The notes under the pieces: generated by a model
Seen by the model: only the letters and a program-made list of their open reading frames with translations
Database searches by the model: none
Told to the model about the DNA's origin: nothing
NCBI GenBank assembly: GCA_030041005.1
Contig: JASHOR010000040.1
Location: 1-36,678 of the forward strand
Reading direction: 5' to 3'
Source of the DNA: Xanthobacteraceae bacterium
GTDB lineage: Bacteria > Pseudomonadota > Alphaproteobacteria > Rhizobiales > Xanthobacteraceae
Length of the DNA: 36,678 nt
Shown here: one piece after another, positions 24,255-32,784 of the stretch
Numbering within the stretch: position 1 is the first letter of the stretch
How the letters are laid out: each line of letters starts with the position of its first letter
Position numbers and translations under genes: made by a program

Positions 24255-24509
24255 TATCGCCTCCACGCGCAGTGTTAAGACCGGCGCGCGGCACGACAAT
24301 GAGTCGGCGTCATGTGGGGCTTGCAGCCTCTCGTAGGGTCCCGAACGAGTTGCCGCGCCAGCACGGTCTTACTACTGCCGTCATTAAAACAAAATCTTCC
24401 TTGACCAGCAATGCGACTGTGGCGCCCATTGCAGGGGGCCCATGTCCGCCCGCCGCCGGCCGGTATGGGGTAGAGTGTCGGCCCGGCAGGGAAATCCGAG
24501 GAGGTCGGT

Positions 24510-25256
24510 GTGTACCGGTGGCTCGCCGCTGCAATCGCCTTGTCCGCGACGTTCGCGCCACCGGCGGCGCACGCGCAGGTCAATATCGATCAGGACAAGA
24601 CGCCGGCCCACATCTACCAAAGCGACTGCGCCGTCTGTCACAAGACCATGCGTGGGCTGGCCAACGGCCGCGGCATGTCCGCTCTTACCGGATTCCTGGC
24701 TGAACATTACACCTCCAGCGAACAGGAGGCCTCGGCGATGGCATCCTACGTGCTCGCCGGCGGGGGCGGAGTCGGCACTGCGGCACCTGTCCGGCAAGAC
24801 GGAGAGCAGCAGCCGCAACATGCGCAGAGCGCGGAAACCAGGAGCCGCGAAGGGCGCCAGCCCAAGATCGAGGCGGAACGGACTGAAAGCGCCAAGCTGC
24901 CGCGGTCGGGCAAGCGCGGCAGGCAGACACGGGACGAGCGAAGCGCCACCCTGGAGCCCGGTCGCGTCAATTCGGAACGCAAACGACCGACCGAGCGGCG
25001 CGAGTCGATGCAGCATCACGAAGCGCCGACGCAGAACAGCGCCCACGAGCGATCCCAACCCGCCGAGGTCAAACCGCCCAGGACCGAGCCTGCCACCGCC
25101 AGAGTGGAATCGACAGGACCGAAACCGTCAAAGCCCATGGCCGCCGTGACGACGACCGGTGCGAGCGTTACGGCACCCGCTGCGAGCGCGAGCGCTCCCG
25201 TCGCGCCGCAGCCGGCGGCGACCCTGCCCAAACCGTCGGACAATATCCCTGATTGA
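24510..25256 (+). CDS. Small c-type cytochrome with long disordered tail
   Basis: A 248-residue exported protein. The signal peptide (RWLAAAIALSATFAPPAAHA) is followed by a short domain with one haem site, CAVCH (residues 40-44), and GRGMSALTGFLAEHYTSSEQEASAMASYVLAGG, where a methionine could be the second iron ligand. From about residue 90 the chain is charged and then alanine/proline-rich low-complexity sequence with no recognisable fold. The GTG at 24510 has GAGGAGG upstream. The last base of its stop is adjacent to the rplI stop on the other strand, so the two genes are convergent with no gap. A periplasmic electron carrier is likely; its partner is unknown. Confidence 0.75.
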   Translation: MYRWLAAAIALSATFAPPAAHAQVNIDQDKTPAHIYQSDCAVCHKTMRGLANGRGMSALTGFLAEHYTSSEQEASAMASYVLAGGGGVGTAAPVRQDGEQQPQHAQSAETRSREGRQPKIEAERTESAKLPRSGKRGRQTRDERSATLEPGRVNSERKRPTERRESMQHHEAPTQNSAHERSQPAEVKPPRTEPATARVESTGPKPSKPMAAVTTTGASVTAPAASASAPVAPQPAATLPKPSDNIPD

Positions 25257-25883
25257 TCAGCGCGCGCCGTCGGCCGAGCCGGCCGGGGGCTCCTCCGCGC
25301 TCTGCTCCTGGTCGGACGAAGCTTCCGCGGCTCCCGGTTCGAAAAACGACTCCGCGGCCAGTTGAGCCGCTTCCGCTTCGGTCGGCTCTTCGCGCAGTTG
25401 CGTCACGTCCTCGCCGCGATCGATCCGGGTCGCTTCATCATTGTTGCGCGCGACGATGACGGTGACCGAGCTCTCGATTTCGGGGTGCAATGCAATCGGT
25501 ACAGTGTGCTTGCCGATCGTCTTGATCGGGGTATTCAGCGCAATCTGGTTGCGATTGATGGCAAATCCGGCCTCGCCAATGAGCCGCACGAGGTCGCGCG
25601 GCGAGACCGAGCCGAAGAGTTGGCCGGACTCGGAGGCTTGCCGCAGCACGGTGAAGCTCTTGCCGTCCAGTTGCTGGGCAATTCCGGTCGCATCGTCCTT
25701 GAGGCGCAGCGAGCGTGCCTGAAGCTCGCTCTTCATCGCCTCAAAGCGCGTTCGGTTTTCGTCGGTGGCGCGCAGCGCCTTGCCGCGCGGCAACAGAAAG
25801 TTCCGCGCAAAGCCGTCCTTGACGCGGACCACGTCGCCCATCTGGCCCAGTCTGGAAACGCGTTCGAGCAGGATGACTTCCAT
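25257..25883 (-). CDS. rplI: 50S ribosomal protein L9
   Basis: A 208-residue L9. The N-terminal domain MEVILLERVSRLGQMGDVVRVKDGFARNFLLPRGKAL is canonical. It is followed by the long helix and the C-terminal RNA-binding domain (GQLFGSVSPRDLVRLI, VPIALHPEIESSVTVIVAR). From about residue 160 an acidic alanine/glutamate-rich tail extends it beyond the usual 150 residues, as in many alphaproteobacteria. L9 binds 23S rRNA and helps reading-frame maintenance. It is the third gene of rpsF-rpsR-rplI. Confidence 0.97.
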   Translation of the reverse strand: MEVILLERVSRLGQMGDVVRVKDGFARNFLLPRGKALRATDENRTRFEAMKSELQARSLRLKDDATGIAQQLDGKSFTVLRQASESGQLFGSVSPRDLVRLIGEAGFAINRNQIALNTPIKTIGKHTVPIALHPEIESSVTVIVARNNDEATRIDRGEDVTQLREEPTEAEAAQLAAESFFEPGAAEASSDQEQSAEEPPAGSADGAR

Positions 25884-25904
25884 GTCTGCCTCTCCTCGTC
25901 CCGA

Positions 25905-26156
25905 TCAGCGGATCACATAGGGGAGCAGGCCGAGAAAGCGTGCGCGCTTGATCGCCCGGGCGAGTTCGCGTTGCTTCTTGGCAGAAACCGCCGTGATCCG
26001 GCTGGGAACGATCTTGCCTCGTTCCGAAACGAACCGTTGCAGCAGCTTGACGTCCTTGTAGTCGATCTTCGGCGCATTGGCGCCCGAGAAAGGGCAGCTT
26101 TTTCGGCGGCGGAAGAACGGCCGGCGGCCGCCGGCAGATTGCGGTGACATGGCCAT
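25905..26156 (-). CDS. rpsR: 30S ribosomal protein S18
   Basis: An 83-residue S18 with the family core [66 protein letters not shown]18 sits with S6 on the platform of the 30S subunit. GGAGG lies eight bases before the ATG at 26156, inside the end of rpsF, three bases from its stop, so the two are co-transcribed and probably co-regulated. Confidence 0.97.
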   Translation of the reverse strand: MAMSPQSAGGRRPFFRRRKSCPFSGANAPKIDYKDVKLLQRFVSERGKIVPSRITAVSAKKQRELARAIKRARFLGLLPYVIR

Positions 26157-26159
26157 GGA

Positions 26160-26651
26160 TCATTCCTCCGTCGGTTCGGTATCGCCCTCGCGGCCGCGGC
26201 GCTCCCGCGGACGCTCGCCTCGATCGCCACGCTCGCCTCTGTCGCCCCGATCCCCACGCTCGCCTCTGTCGCCTCGCTCGCCGCGGTCGCCCCGCTCGCC
26301 GCGGCGCTCGTCGCGATCACGATCGCGCTCGGCGCGGCGCATCATCGCGGAGGGGCCGGCTTCATGCTCCTCGACCCGGATGGTCAGGTAGCGCAACACA
26401 TCCTCGTTGAGGCGTTCCAGCCGTTCGATTTCATTGATCGCAGGCGGCGGGGCCTCGATATTCATGAGTGTAAAGTGGGCCTTGCGGTTTTTGCGCAGCC
26501 GATACGAGAGCGATTTCACGCCCCAGTACTCGGTCTTCGCGACCTGGCCGCCGAGACCTTCGACGACACCCTTGAGTTGCGCGGTCAATTCCTCGACCTG
26601 CTGGGCGCTCGCGTCCTGGCGTGCAAGATAGACGTGTTCGTAGAGCGGCAT
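26160..26651 (-). CDS. rpsF: 30S ribosomal protein S6 with RGDRGE repeat tail
   Basis: S6 binds S18 on the 30S platform. Residues 1-100 are canonical ([72 protein letters not shown]). Residues 106-163 form an arginine/glycine/aspartate/glutamate tail built from repeated RGDRGE units, encoded by repeated CG-rich DNA at 26180-26336. Such tails occur in some alphaproteobacterial S6 proteins but vary in length. In many bacteria the S6-S18 complex binds its own leader RNA. The leader here has hairpins (for example at 26699-26722) but I could not match the known motif. Confidence 0.95.
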   Translation of the reverse strand: MPLYEHVYLARQDASAQQVEELTAQLKGVVEGLGGQVAKTEYWGVKSLSYRLRKNRKAHFTLMNIEAPPPAINEIERLERLNEDVLRYLTIRVEEHEAGPSAMMRRAERDRDRDERRGERGDRGERGDRGERGDRGDRGERGDRGERPRERRGREGDTEPTEE

Positions 26652-26698
26652 GGCTGCCCTTTCCTAAGACGACCGTCGCTCGTCCGGCGCCAAGCCCC

Positions 26699-26722
26699 TC
26701 GAGCCCTTCGGGAAAGGCTCGA
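26699..26722 (-). promoter_or_regulatory. Hairpin in the rpsF leader
   Basis: A stem of TCGAGCC (26699-26705) and GGCTCGA (26716-26722), extended inward with one mismatch, lies about 50 bases before the rpsF start. It could be part of an autoregulatory leader bound by ribosomal proteins. No match to the described S6-S18 RNA motif could be confirmed by eye. Confidence 0.3.
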
Positions 26723-26844
26723 ATGCTCTGAAGGCGGGAACACCGGACGCCGGACCCGAAGGCCCTACCGCGCGCTCGCCAAGTTTCGGCGGCGGCCGTC
26801 CGTTCAGCCCCCGGCCGGGGTCGAGCGGAAGCGGGACATATACG

Positions 26845-26868
26845 CGGCTTGCCGGGAAAGGCAAGCCG
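26845..26868 (-). terminator. Hairpin between the small conserved gene and rpsF
   Basis: CGGCTTGCC (26845-26853) pairs perfectly with GGCAAGCCG (26860-26868) around a six-base loop, 28 bases beyond the end of the small - strand gene. It has no T run, so it is a terminator candidate only by position and stem strength. Confidence 0.35.
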
Positions 26869-26895
26869 ATCCGCAGCCTGCCGCGACCGTGACGG

Positions 26896-27156
26896 TCAAC
26901 CCGAGCGGATTCCGCTTAAAGAGCGGCTGCGCGCCCGTTCTGCGGGGCCTTGGATCAGTTCAGCGAGCCGCACTGCGAGTTGAACCGCCTCGCGTAACTG
27001 TTTGGCGCTGGTGCCACCTTGCGAGGGAGCCGAGCGCAGCTTCTGGACCCCGGCAAGCAACGTCTCAAGGCTTTGCTCAAGCAGCTTTTGCCGGTACGCG
27101 GCATCGCTGCGCGCGCGCGCCAGTTCGGCATCGGTCACCGGCGTAAAGGCCGTCAT
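26896..27156 (-). CDS. Small uncharacterised helical protein divergent from fabD
   Basis: An 86-residue protein starting MTAFTPVTDAELARARSDAAYRQKLLEQSLETLLAGVQKLR, followed by SAKQLREAVQLAVRLAELIQ. It looks entirely helical, with no signal peptide or metal site. I recall similar short proteins in Bradyrhizobium-type genomes but know no function. The ATG at 27156 has GAGG eight bases upstream. It is the end of a much longer frame that runs antisense through fabD; only this part has protein-like composition. It is divergent from fabD across 180 bases and in the same direction as rpsF. Confidence 0.6.
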   Translation of the reverse strand: MTAFTPVTDAELARARSDAAYRQKLLEQSLETLLAGVQKLRSAPSQGGTSAKQLREAVQLAVRLAELIQGPAERARSRSLSGIRSG

Positions 27157-27336
27157 CGGGCTCGCCTCGTCCGCGGGGCGGGTCAAAGGACCCTCCGCAA
27201 GGTCGCCGGCGAGATTACCACCGCGCGGTTGTTGCTTTCTTACCCTGGTCGGGGAGGGGCATCGCGAGCGTTTTTGCCCTGGCTTGACAGCGGGACTGGC
27301 ACGGTATCTCTCGGCCGCTCGCATGGGGGCGCATGT

Positions 27337-28281
27337 ATGGCGGCTGCGTTCGTTTTTCCGGGCCAAGGCAGTCAAACCGTCGGCATGGGCAAGCTGTTGG
27401 CGGATGATTTTGTGCCGGCTCGCCGCGTTTTCGAAGAAGTCGATGCGGCTTTGGGTGAAAAGCTGAGCCAAACGATCTGGAACGGACCGGCGGACGCTCT
27501 CGTTCTGACCGAGAACGCCCAGCCCGCTCTCATGGCAGTTTCGCTTGCCGCGATGCGGGTGCTCGAAGCCGAAGCGGGCGTCGATCTGGCGCGGGACGCC
27601 GCCTTCGTCGCCGGACATTCGCTTGGCGAGTATTCGGCGCTCGCCGCAGCCGGCGCCTTCTCCATTGCCGAGGCGGCGCGGCTCCTGCGCGTTCGTGGCC
27701 GGGCCATGCAGAAGGCGGTGCCGGTCGGGGTCGGCGCCATGGCCGCCTTGGTCGGGGTGGAGTTTGCCGAGGCCAAAGCGATCGCCGACGAAGCCTCGGG
27801 CACCGGCGTATGTGCCGCCGCCAACGATAATGGCGGCGGGCAGGTCGTGCTCTCCGGCGAGAAGCGGGCTGTCGAGGCCGCTGTCGCGATTGCCAAGGCG
27901 CGGGGCGTAAGGCGGGCGATGATGCTCCCCGTATCGGCACCATTCCATTGCTCGCTCATGCGGCCGGCGGCCGACGCGATGGCGCAAGCGCTGGCCGAAG
28001 TCACCGTCAAGCCGCCCGTTGTGCCGCTCGTTGCCAACGTGCTCGCCCAGCCGATCGAACAGCCCGCAATTGTCGTGCGCAGCCTCATCGAGCAGGTGAC
28101 CGGCACCGTCCGCTGGCGCGAATCCGTCCTTTGCATGGCGCAAAACGGCGTTACCATGTTTTATGAAATCGGCGCCGGTCGGGTGCTGACGAACCTGATC
28201 AAGCGCATCGCCGAGACGGCTGATGTGTCATCGATCGGCGTGCCCGAGGATATCGCCCGCTTCAAGGCCGCACGCCGTTGA
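27337..28281 (+). CDS. fabD: Malonyl-CoA:ACP transacylase
   Basis: Loads malonate onto acyl carrier protein for fatty-acid elongation. The 314-residue protein has FPGQGSQTVGMG at the start, the active-site serine in GHSLGEYSAL (Ser95), ENAQPALMA, and the catalytic histidine in APFHCSLM (His204). Length is normal. The ATG at 27337 is the family start (MAAAFVFPGQGSQ), with a G-rich ribosome-binding site just before it. It heads the cluster fabD-fabG-acpP-fabF. Confidence 0.97.
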   Translation: MAAAFVFPGQGSQTVGMGKLLADDFVPARRVFEEVDAALGEKLSQTIWNGPADALVLTENAQPALMAVSLAAMRVLEAEAGVDLARDAAFVAGHSLGEYSALAAAGAFSIAEAARLLRVRGRAMQKAVPVGVGAMAALVGVEFAEAKAIADEASGTGVCAAANDNGGGQVVLSGEKRAVEAAVAIAKARGVRRAMMLPVSAPFHCSLMRPAADAMAQALAEVTVKPPVVPLVANVLAQPIEQPAIVVRSLIEQVTGTVRWRESVLCMAQNGVTMFYEIGAGRVLTNLIKRIAETADVSSIGVPEDIARFKAARR

Positions 28282-28360
28282 GACCAGATGCCCGCGCACC
28301 ATGGAAGCGGGGCACGGCAGCCAGGGCGAGAACGCCAAGGCGGTGAAAGGGCAGGGAATC

Positions 28361-29098
28361 ATGTTCAGCATTTCCGGCAAGACCGCGCTGGTCACCGGCG
28401 CGACCGGCCCCATCGGCAGCAGCATTGCCCGGATCCTTCATCGGCAGGGCGCTACCGTCGCCATCTCGGGAACGCGGCGCGAAGTCCTCGATCAGCTCGC
28501 CTCCGATCTTGCCGAACGCGTTCACATCCTGCCCTGCAATCTCGCCGAGGCGGCGGCGGCAGACGCTCTGGTGTCGCGGGCCGAGGAGGCCATGGGGCGG
28601 CTCGATGTGCTCGTCGCCAATGCCGGCGTCACCCGCGATAATCTTTTGGTGCAGTTGCGCGATGAAGACTGGGAGCAGGTCATCGCGATCAATTTGTCGG
28701 CGACGTTCCGGCTTTCGCGCGCCGCGGTGCGGGGAATGATCCGCCGTCGCTTCGGACGGATCATTGCCATCACCTCGGTCGTCGGCGCCACCGGCAATCC
28801 CGGCCAGGCCAATTATGTCGCCGCCAAAGCCGGCATCACCGGCATGATCAAGGCGATCGCGCAGGAATACGCCAGGCGCGGCGTCACCGCCAATTGCGTG
28901 GCTCCCGGATTCATCGTCACCCCAATGACAGAGAAACTGAACGACAAGCAGCGCGAACTCATCCTGGCGAAGATTCCCGCGGCGCGCCCGGGCACGCCCG
29001 ACGAGGTCGCCGCCGCGGTCGCTTTTCTGGCCGGCGATGAAGCCGCCTACATCACCGGACAGACGTTGCACGTGAACGGAGGAATGGCCATGATTTGA
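28361..29098 (+). CDS. fabG: 3-oxoacyl-ACP reductase FabG
   Basis: NADPH-dependent reduction of 3-oxoacyl-ACP. The 245-residue SDR has the catalytic set Asn111, Ser139, Tyr152 and Lys156 (ITSVVGATGNPGQANYVAAKAG) and the NAGVTRDNL motif. The cofactor loop reads TGATGPIG instead of the usual TGATGGIG: the middle glycine is proline (codon CCC at 28409-28411). That may alter cofactor binding, or it is tolerated. Context leaves no doubt about the role. It follows fabD after 79 bases, with GCAGGGA before the ATG. Confidence 0.95.
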   Translation: MFSISGKTALVTGATGPIGSSIARILHRQGATVAISGTRREVLDQLASDLAERVHILPCNLAEAAAADALVSRAEEAMGRLDVLVANAGVTRDNLLVQLRDEDWEQVIAINLSATFRLSRAAVRGMIRRRFGRIIAITSVVGATGNPGQANYVAAKAGITGMIKAIAQEYARRGVTANCVAPGFIVTPMTEKLNDKQRELILAKIPAARPGTPDEVAAAVAFLAGDEAAYITGQTLHVNGGMAMI

Positions 29099-29311
29099 AG
29101 GCGATACGACCATCGAGGACAACGAACGGCCGCGCTGGTCAACGCGGGGGAAGTGTGGTAACCGGACCGCGACCGGGCTGGGGGAAAACCAGGAGAGCCG
29201 GAGAGCGGGGTAACAAATATCCGCCTCTGATCGGTATCGACCCGCGGCCGTCGCCGACGACGAGACCGGGACCCATTTGATTGGGTCGCGTTGCAATATG
29301 AGGTTGGAACA

Positions 29312-29551
29312 ATGAGCGACATTGCCGAGCGGGTGAAAAAGATCGTCGTCGACAATTTGGGGGTCGATCCCGAGAAGGTGACGGACAACGCCAGCTTCAT
29401 TGAAGATCTGGGCGCTGACAGCCTCGATACGGTTGAGCTCGTGATGGCGTTCGAGGAGGAATTCAATTGCGAGATTCCCGACGACACCGCAGAGACGATC
29501 TTGACCGTCGGAGATGCCATCAAATTCCTCGAGAAGAACGCAAAGAGCTGA
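29312..29551 (+). CDS. acpP: Acyl carrier protein
   Basis: A 79-residue acidic protein that carries growing acyl chains on a phosphopantetheine arm. It has [24 protein letters not shown], the attachment serine in [18 protein letters not shown] (Ser37), and [14 protein letters not shown]. The 213-base gap after fabG, including a small hairpin (29270-29287), suggests acpP has its own promoter, as is common because the protein is needed in large amounts. Confidence 0.98.
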   Translation: MSDIAERVKKIVVDNLGVDPEKVTDNASFIEDLGADSLDTVELVMAFEEEFNCEIPDDTAETILTVGDAIKFLEKNAKS

Positions 29552-29716
29552 TCGTCCGGGGACCTCTTCTCATCGCATGATTTACGTCCGCGCACGGAAT
29601 GCCCGCACCATCCAGCGGGCGGCATCAATATGTTCGGGTAGATGCTCTACGGGCGAGGTCCCGAGCGAGAGGATGGGGGCCGCGATGGGCGAGCGCGCCC
29701 GCCGGAAATGACGGTC

Positions 29717-30982
29717 ATGAGACGCGTCGTCGTCACCGGGCTCGGCATGGTGACGCCGCTTGGCTGCGGCGTCGAGCCGACTTGGCAGCGCCTGCTTGCC
29801 GGGCAAAGCGGGATCAAGCGCATCGAGAGGTTCGAGTGTTCCGATATTTCGAGCCAGATCGCCGGACAGATCCCGCGCGGCGATGGCTCCGACGGCACGT
29901 TCAATCCCGATCAATGGATGGAACCGAAGGAGCAACGCAAGGTCGACGACTTCATCCTCTACGCGATGTGCGCCGCGAAGCTTGCGCTCGATGATGCCGA
30001 TTGGCACCCGAGGAGCTACGAAGATCAGATCACAAGCGGCGTGTTGATCGGCTCCGGCATCGGTGGGGTCGAGGGCATTGCCGAAACCGCATTGCTGCTG
30101 CGCGACCGCGGTCCGCGCCGGGTGTCGCCGTTCTTCATTCCGGGCCGGATCATCAATCTGGCGTCGGGCCATGTGTCGATCGCGCATGGGCTGAAAGGCC
30201 CCAATCATGCCGTGGTCACCGCTTGTTCGACCGGCGCTCATGCCATTGGCGATGCCGGCAGGCTGGTTGCGCTCGGCGACGCGGATGTGATGGTGGCCGG
30301 CGGCGCGGAATCTCCGGTCAACCGCATTTCGTTGGCGGGCTTTGCCGCCTGCCGGGCCCTGTCGACCGGATTCAACGACGCGCCCGAGCGCGCTTCGCGG
30401 CCATACGATCGCGATCGGGACGGCTTTGTGCTCGGCGAAGGCGCCGGTGCGGTGGTGCTCGAAGAATACGGCCACGCCATCAAGCGGGGTGCTCGCATCT
30501 ACGCCGAGCTTGTCGGCTACGGATTGTCAGGCGATGCTTTTCACATCACCGCGCCGGCCGAAGACGGTGACGGTGCGCTGCGCTGCATGAGGGCCGCAAT
30601 TCGCCGTGCGGACATTTCGCCGCAACAGATCGACTATATCAATGCCCACGGCACCTCCACCCCGCTCGGCGACGAAATCGAGCTGAGGGCGGTCGAAGGC
30701 CTCGCCGGCGATGCCGCCGGCGGCATTTCCATGTCGTCGACCAAATCCTCGATCGGCCATCTGCTTGGCGCCGCTGGCGCAGTCGAAGCGATTTTCTGTC
30801 TCTTGGCGATGCGCGATCAGGTGGTGCCGCCGACCATCAACCTCGACAATCCGTCGGTTGCCACCGCCATCGATCTCGTGCCGCATCGGGCGCGCAAACG
30901 CCCGGTCAATGTCGTGCTGTCGAATTCCTTCGGCTTCGGCGGCACCAACGCCAGCCTGGTTTTTCGCCGCGTCGCGGCATAA
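29717..30982 (+). CDS. fabF: Beta-ketoacyl-ACP synthase II
   Basis: Condenses malonyl-ACP with acyl-ACP. With the start at 29717 the protein has 421 residues, beginning MRRVVVTGLGMVTPLG as usual. An ATG nine bases earlier (29708) is possible. The catalytic triad is Cys170 (VTACSTGAH), His311 (NAHGTSTPLGD) and His348, with Lys343 in STKSSIGHLLGAAGAVEA. NSFGFGGTN is at the C-terminus. Length and motifs are normal for FabF. It lies 165 bases after acpP, consistent with an acpP-fabF unit. Confidence 0.97.
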   Translation: MRRVVVTGLGMVTPLGCGVEPTWQRLLAGQSGIKRIERFECSDISSQIAGQIPRGDGSDGTFNPDQWMEPKEQRKVDDFILYAMCAAKLALDDADWHPRSYEDQITSGVLIGSGIGGVEGIAETALLLRDRGPRRVSPFFIPGRIINLASGHVSIAHGLKGPNHAVVTACSTGAHAIGDAGRLVALGDADVMVAGGAESPVNRISLAGFAACRALSTGFNDAPERASRPYDRDRDGFVLGEGAGAVVLEEYGHAIKRGARIYAELVGYGLSGDAFHITAPAEDGDGALRCMRAAIRRADISPQQIDYINAHGTSTPLGDEIELRAVEGLAGDAAGGISMSSTKSSIGHLLGAAGAVEAIFCLLAMRDQVVPPTINLDNPSVATAIDLVPHRARKRPVNVVLSNSFGFGGTNASLVFRRVAA

Positions 30983-31154
30983 TGGCCATCGCCGTTTCGC
31001 CATATTTGCTCCCCACTCCGCTGCAATTCACGCGTCACGCGGGCGGGGATCGTTTTGCTGGGCAGGAGCGTCGGAATATGCGAGCATCGGTCGGCGCCTG
31101 CCCGGCGAAGCTGCATGTGTCGATTGTCAATGGTACGAAGGGGGGCATTCGGCG

Positions 31155-32702
31155 GTGACGACTTCCAGCATGCCGCCCGATGGCAGTGAGCCGACTGCCC
31201 CGACTGTGCGTTCGCCGTTGCGGCCACGTGCGGCGGATCAGCCCGAGCCCAGGCGGCGCAATGCGGATGTGCAATCGCCCGGGAAAGTCGAGCGGCCGCT
31301 GAGTAGAGCGAGTGCCGCCTCGCCGGATGGTTCGGCGCCACGCCCGCGCGCGCCAGCCGCTCAGGCGACGGCGCGTCCCGCCGCGCCATCGTCCACCTCC
31401 GCATCCGTGTCGCTGCAGAAGCCCGCCCCGGTGCCGGTCCCTTATCCGCCGTCGTCGGATCGCGTCAGCGACGACAGCGGCACGGCATCGGCCGCTGCGC
31501 AACAGGCGGAGTCCAAACGCCTCGCCCCGCCGCGCAGTCCTCGGGAAGCGCTCGAGCCCGACAGGGTGGACATCCCGACGACCCGTCGCTCGACGCGTGC
31601 GCGGCATCCTCTCGTCATTGCCGGCAACGCGGTGATCACGCTGTTGCTGATCTTGGCGGTGGCCTCCGCCTACGCTCTTTACGTCGGCAAGCAGCGCTTC
31701 GATGCGCCCGGGCCGTTGCAGCAGGACAGCATCGTCAATATCCCGCGCGGCTCGGGAATCCGCGATATCAGCGATTTGCTCTCGCGCCAGGGCGTCATCA
31801 ATCAGCCTTGGGTTTTCATCGGCGGCGTCCTTCTGCTCAAGGCGCGAGAAGGGCTGAGGGCGGGCGAATATCAGTTCAAAGCGCATGCCAGCATCAGCGA
31901 CGTGGTCACGGAGCTGAGCGAAGGCAAGGTCGTGATCCACCAGGTCACCATTCCGGAGGGATTGACCTCCGAGCAGATCGTCGCACGGTTGATGAATGAC
32001 GACGTGCTGACCGGAGACATCGGCCAAATTCCGGCCGAAGGGAGCCTGCTGCCGGACACTTACGATTTTACCCGCGGCACCACGCGCGAGCAGCTCATCA
32101 CGCGGATGCAGAGCGCCCAGGAGCGTCTGGTCAAGGACATCTGGGCGCGCCGGGCTCCCGATCTGCCGCTGAAGAATCCCGAGCAACTCGTCATTCTTGC
32201 CTCACTGATCGAGAAGGAGACGGGCAAGGCGGATGAGCGCACCCGCATCGCCGCCGTCTTCATCAATCGGCTGAAACAGAAGATGCGGTTGCAGTCGGAT
32301 CCGACCATTATCTACGGGCTCGTCGGCGGCAAAGGCTCGCTTGGCCGTCCGATCATGAAAAGCGAGATCGATCAGCCGACGCCGTACAACACCTATCTGA
32401 TCGACGGTCTGCCGCCGGGGCCGATCACAAATCCCGGCCGGGCATCGCTGGAGGCCGCGGCGAATCCGGCGCGTACCCGCGATCTTTACTTCGTCGCCGA
32501 CGGCACAGGCGGTCATGTGTTTGCCGAAACCTACGAGCAGCACGAGAAGAACGTGATGCGGCTGCGCCAGTTGGAGGCTGCCAAGGACAAGAGTCTTCAG
32601 AACGGTGCGCAGACGGCAGATCCGGCGCAGACCAGCCCCGCTCCGACCGCGAAGCCGGCGCCGCGCCGCAAGCGCAAGCGTCACGCGCAAAACAATCAGT
32701 AG
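31155..32702 (+). CDS. mltG: Endolytic murein transglycosylase MltG
   Basis: Cleaves nascent glycan strands near the membrane and so sets glycan length. About 515 residues: an unusually long proline/serine/arginine-rich cytoplasmic N-terminus (to about residue 145), one membrane segment (AVITLLLILAVASAYALYVG, about 152-172), then the YceG domain with INIP-type start (IVNIPRGSGIRDIS), PEGLTSEQI, EGSLLPDTYDF, the catalytic glutamate in LASLIEKETGKADE (about residue 353) and GLPPGPITNPG. The C-terminus is basic. The GTG at 31155, with AAGGGGGG upstream, is the preferred start; ATG 31170 is an alternative. It follows fabF, the usual order. Confidence 0.92.
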   Translation: MTTSSMPPDGSEPTAPTVRSPLRPRAADQPEPRRRNADVQSPGKVERPLSRASAASPDGSAPRPRAPAAQATARPAAPSSTSASVSLQKPAPVPVPYPPSSDRVSDDSGTASAAAQQAESKRLAPPRSPREALEPDRVDIPTTRRSTRARHPLVIAGNAVITLLLILAVASAYALYVGKQRFDAPGPLQQDSIVNIPRGSGIRDISDLLSRQGVINQPWVFIGGVLLLKAREGLRAGEYQFKAHASISDVVTELSEGKVVIHQVTIPEGLTSEQIVARLMNDDVLTGDIGQIPAEGSLLPDTYDFTRGTTREQLITRMQSAQERLVKDIWARRAPDLPLKNPEQLVILASLIEKETGKADERTRIAAVFINRLKQKMRLQSDPTIIYGLVGGKGSLGRPIMKSEIDQPTPYNTYLIDGLPPGPITNPGRASLEAAANPARTRDLYFVADGTGGHVFAETYEQHEKNVMRLRQLEAAKDKSLQNGAQTADPAQTSPAPTAKPAPRRKRKRHAQNNQ

Positions 32703-32784
32703 TCGCCGCAGCGATCGCTCTTGTGACCGCATTGCACGGTCGCTAAGTTCGGCGGAATTTTTTTCCCGCCGGAGACCGCAATCC

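Noticed and set aside
23067-24278. 403-residue + strand frame
   Set aside because: Exactly antisense to the cyclopropane synthase gene, arginine/alanine-rich and without recognisable motifs.
27157-28143. Upper part of a long - strand frame opposite fabD
   Set aside because: Antisense to fabD; only the last 86 codons, outside fabD, look like protein, and these were kept as a separate gene.
29099-29311. Possible extra gene between fabG and acpP
   Set aside because: A 61-residue frame exists but is arginine/proline-rich and without motifs; the gap is better read as the acpP promoter region.
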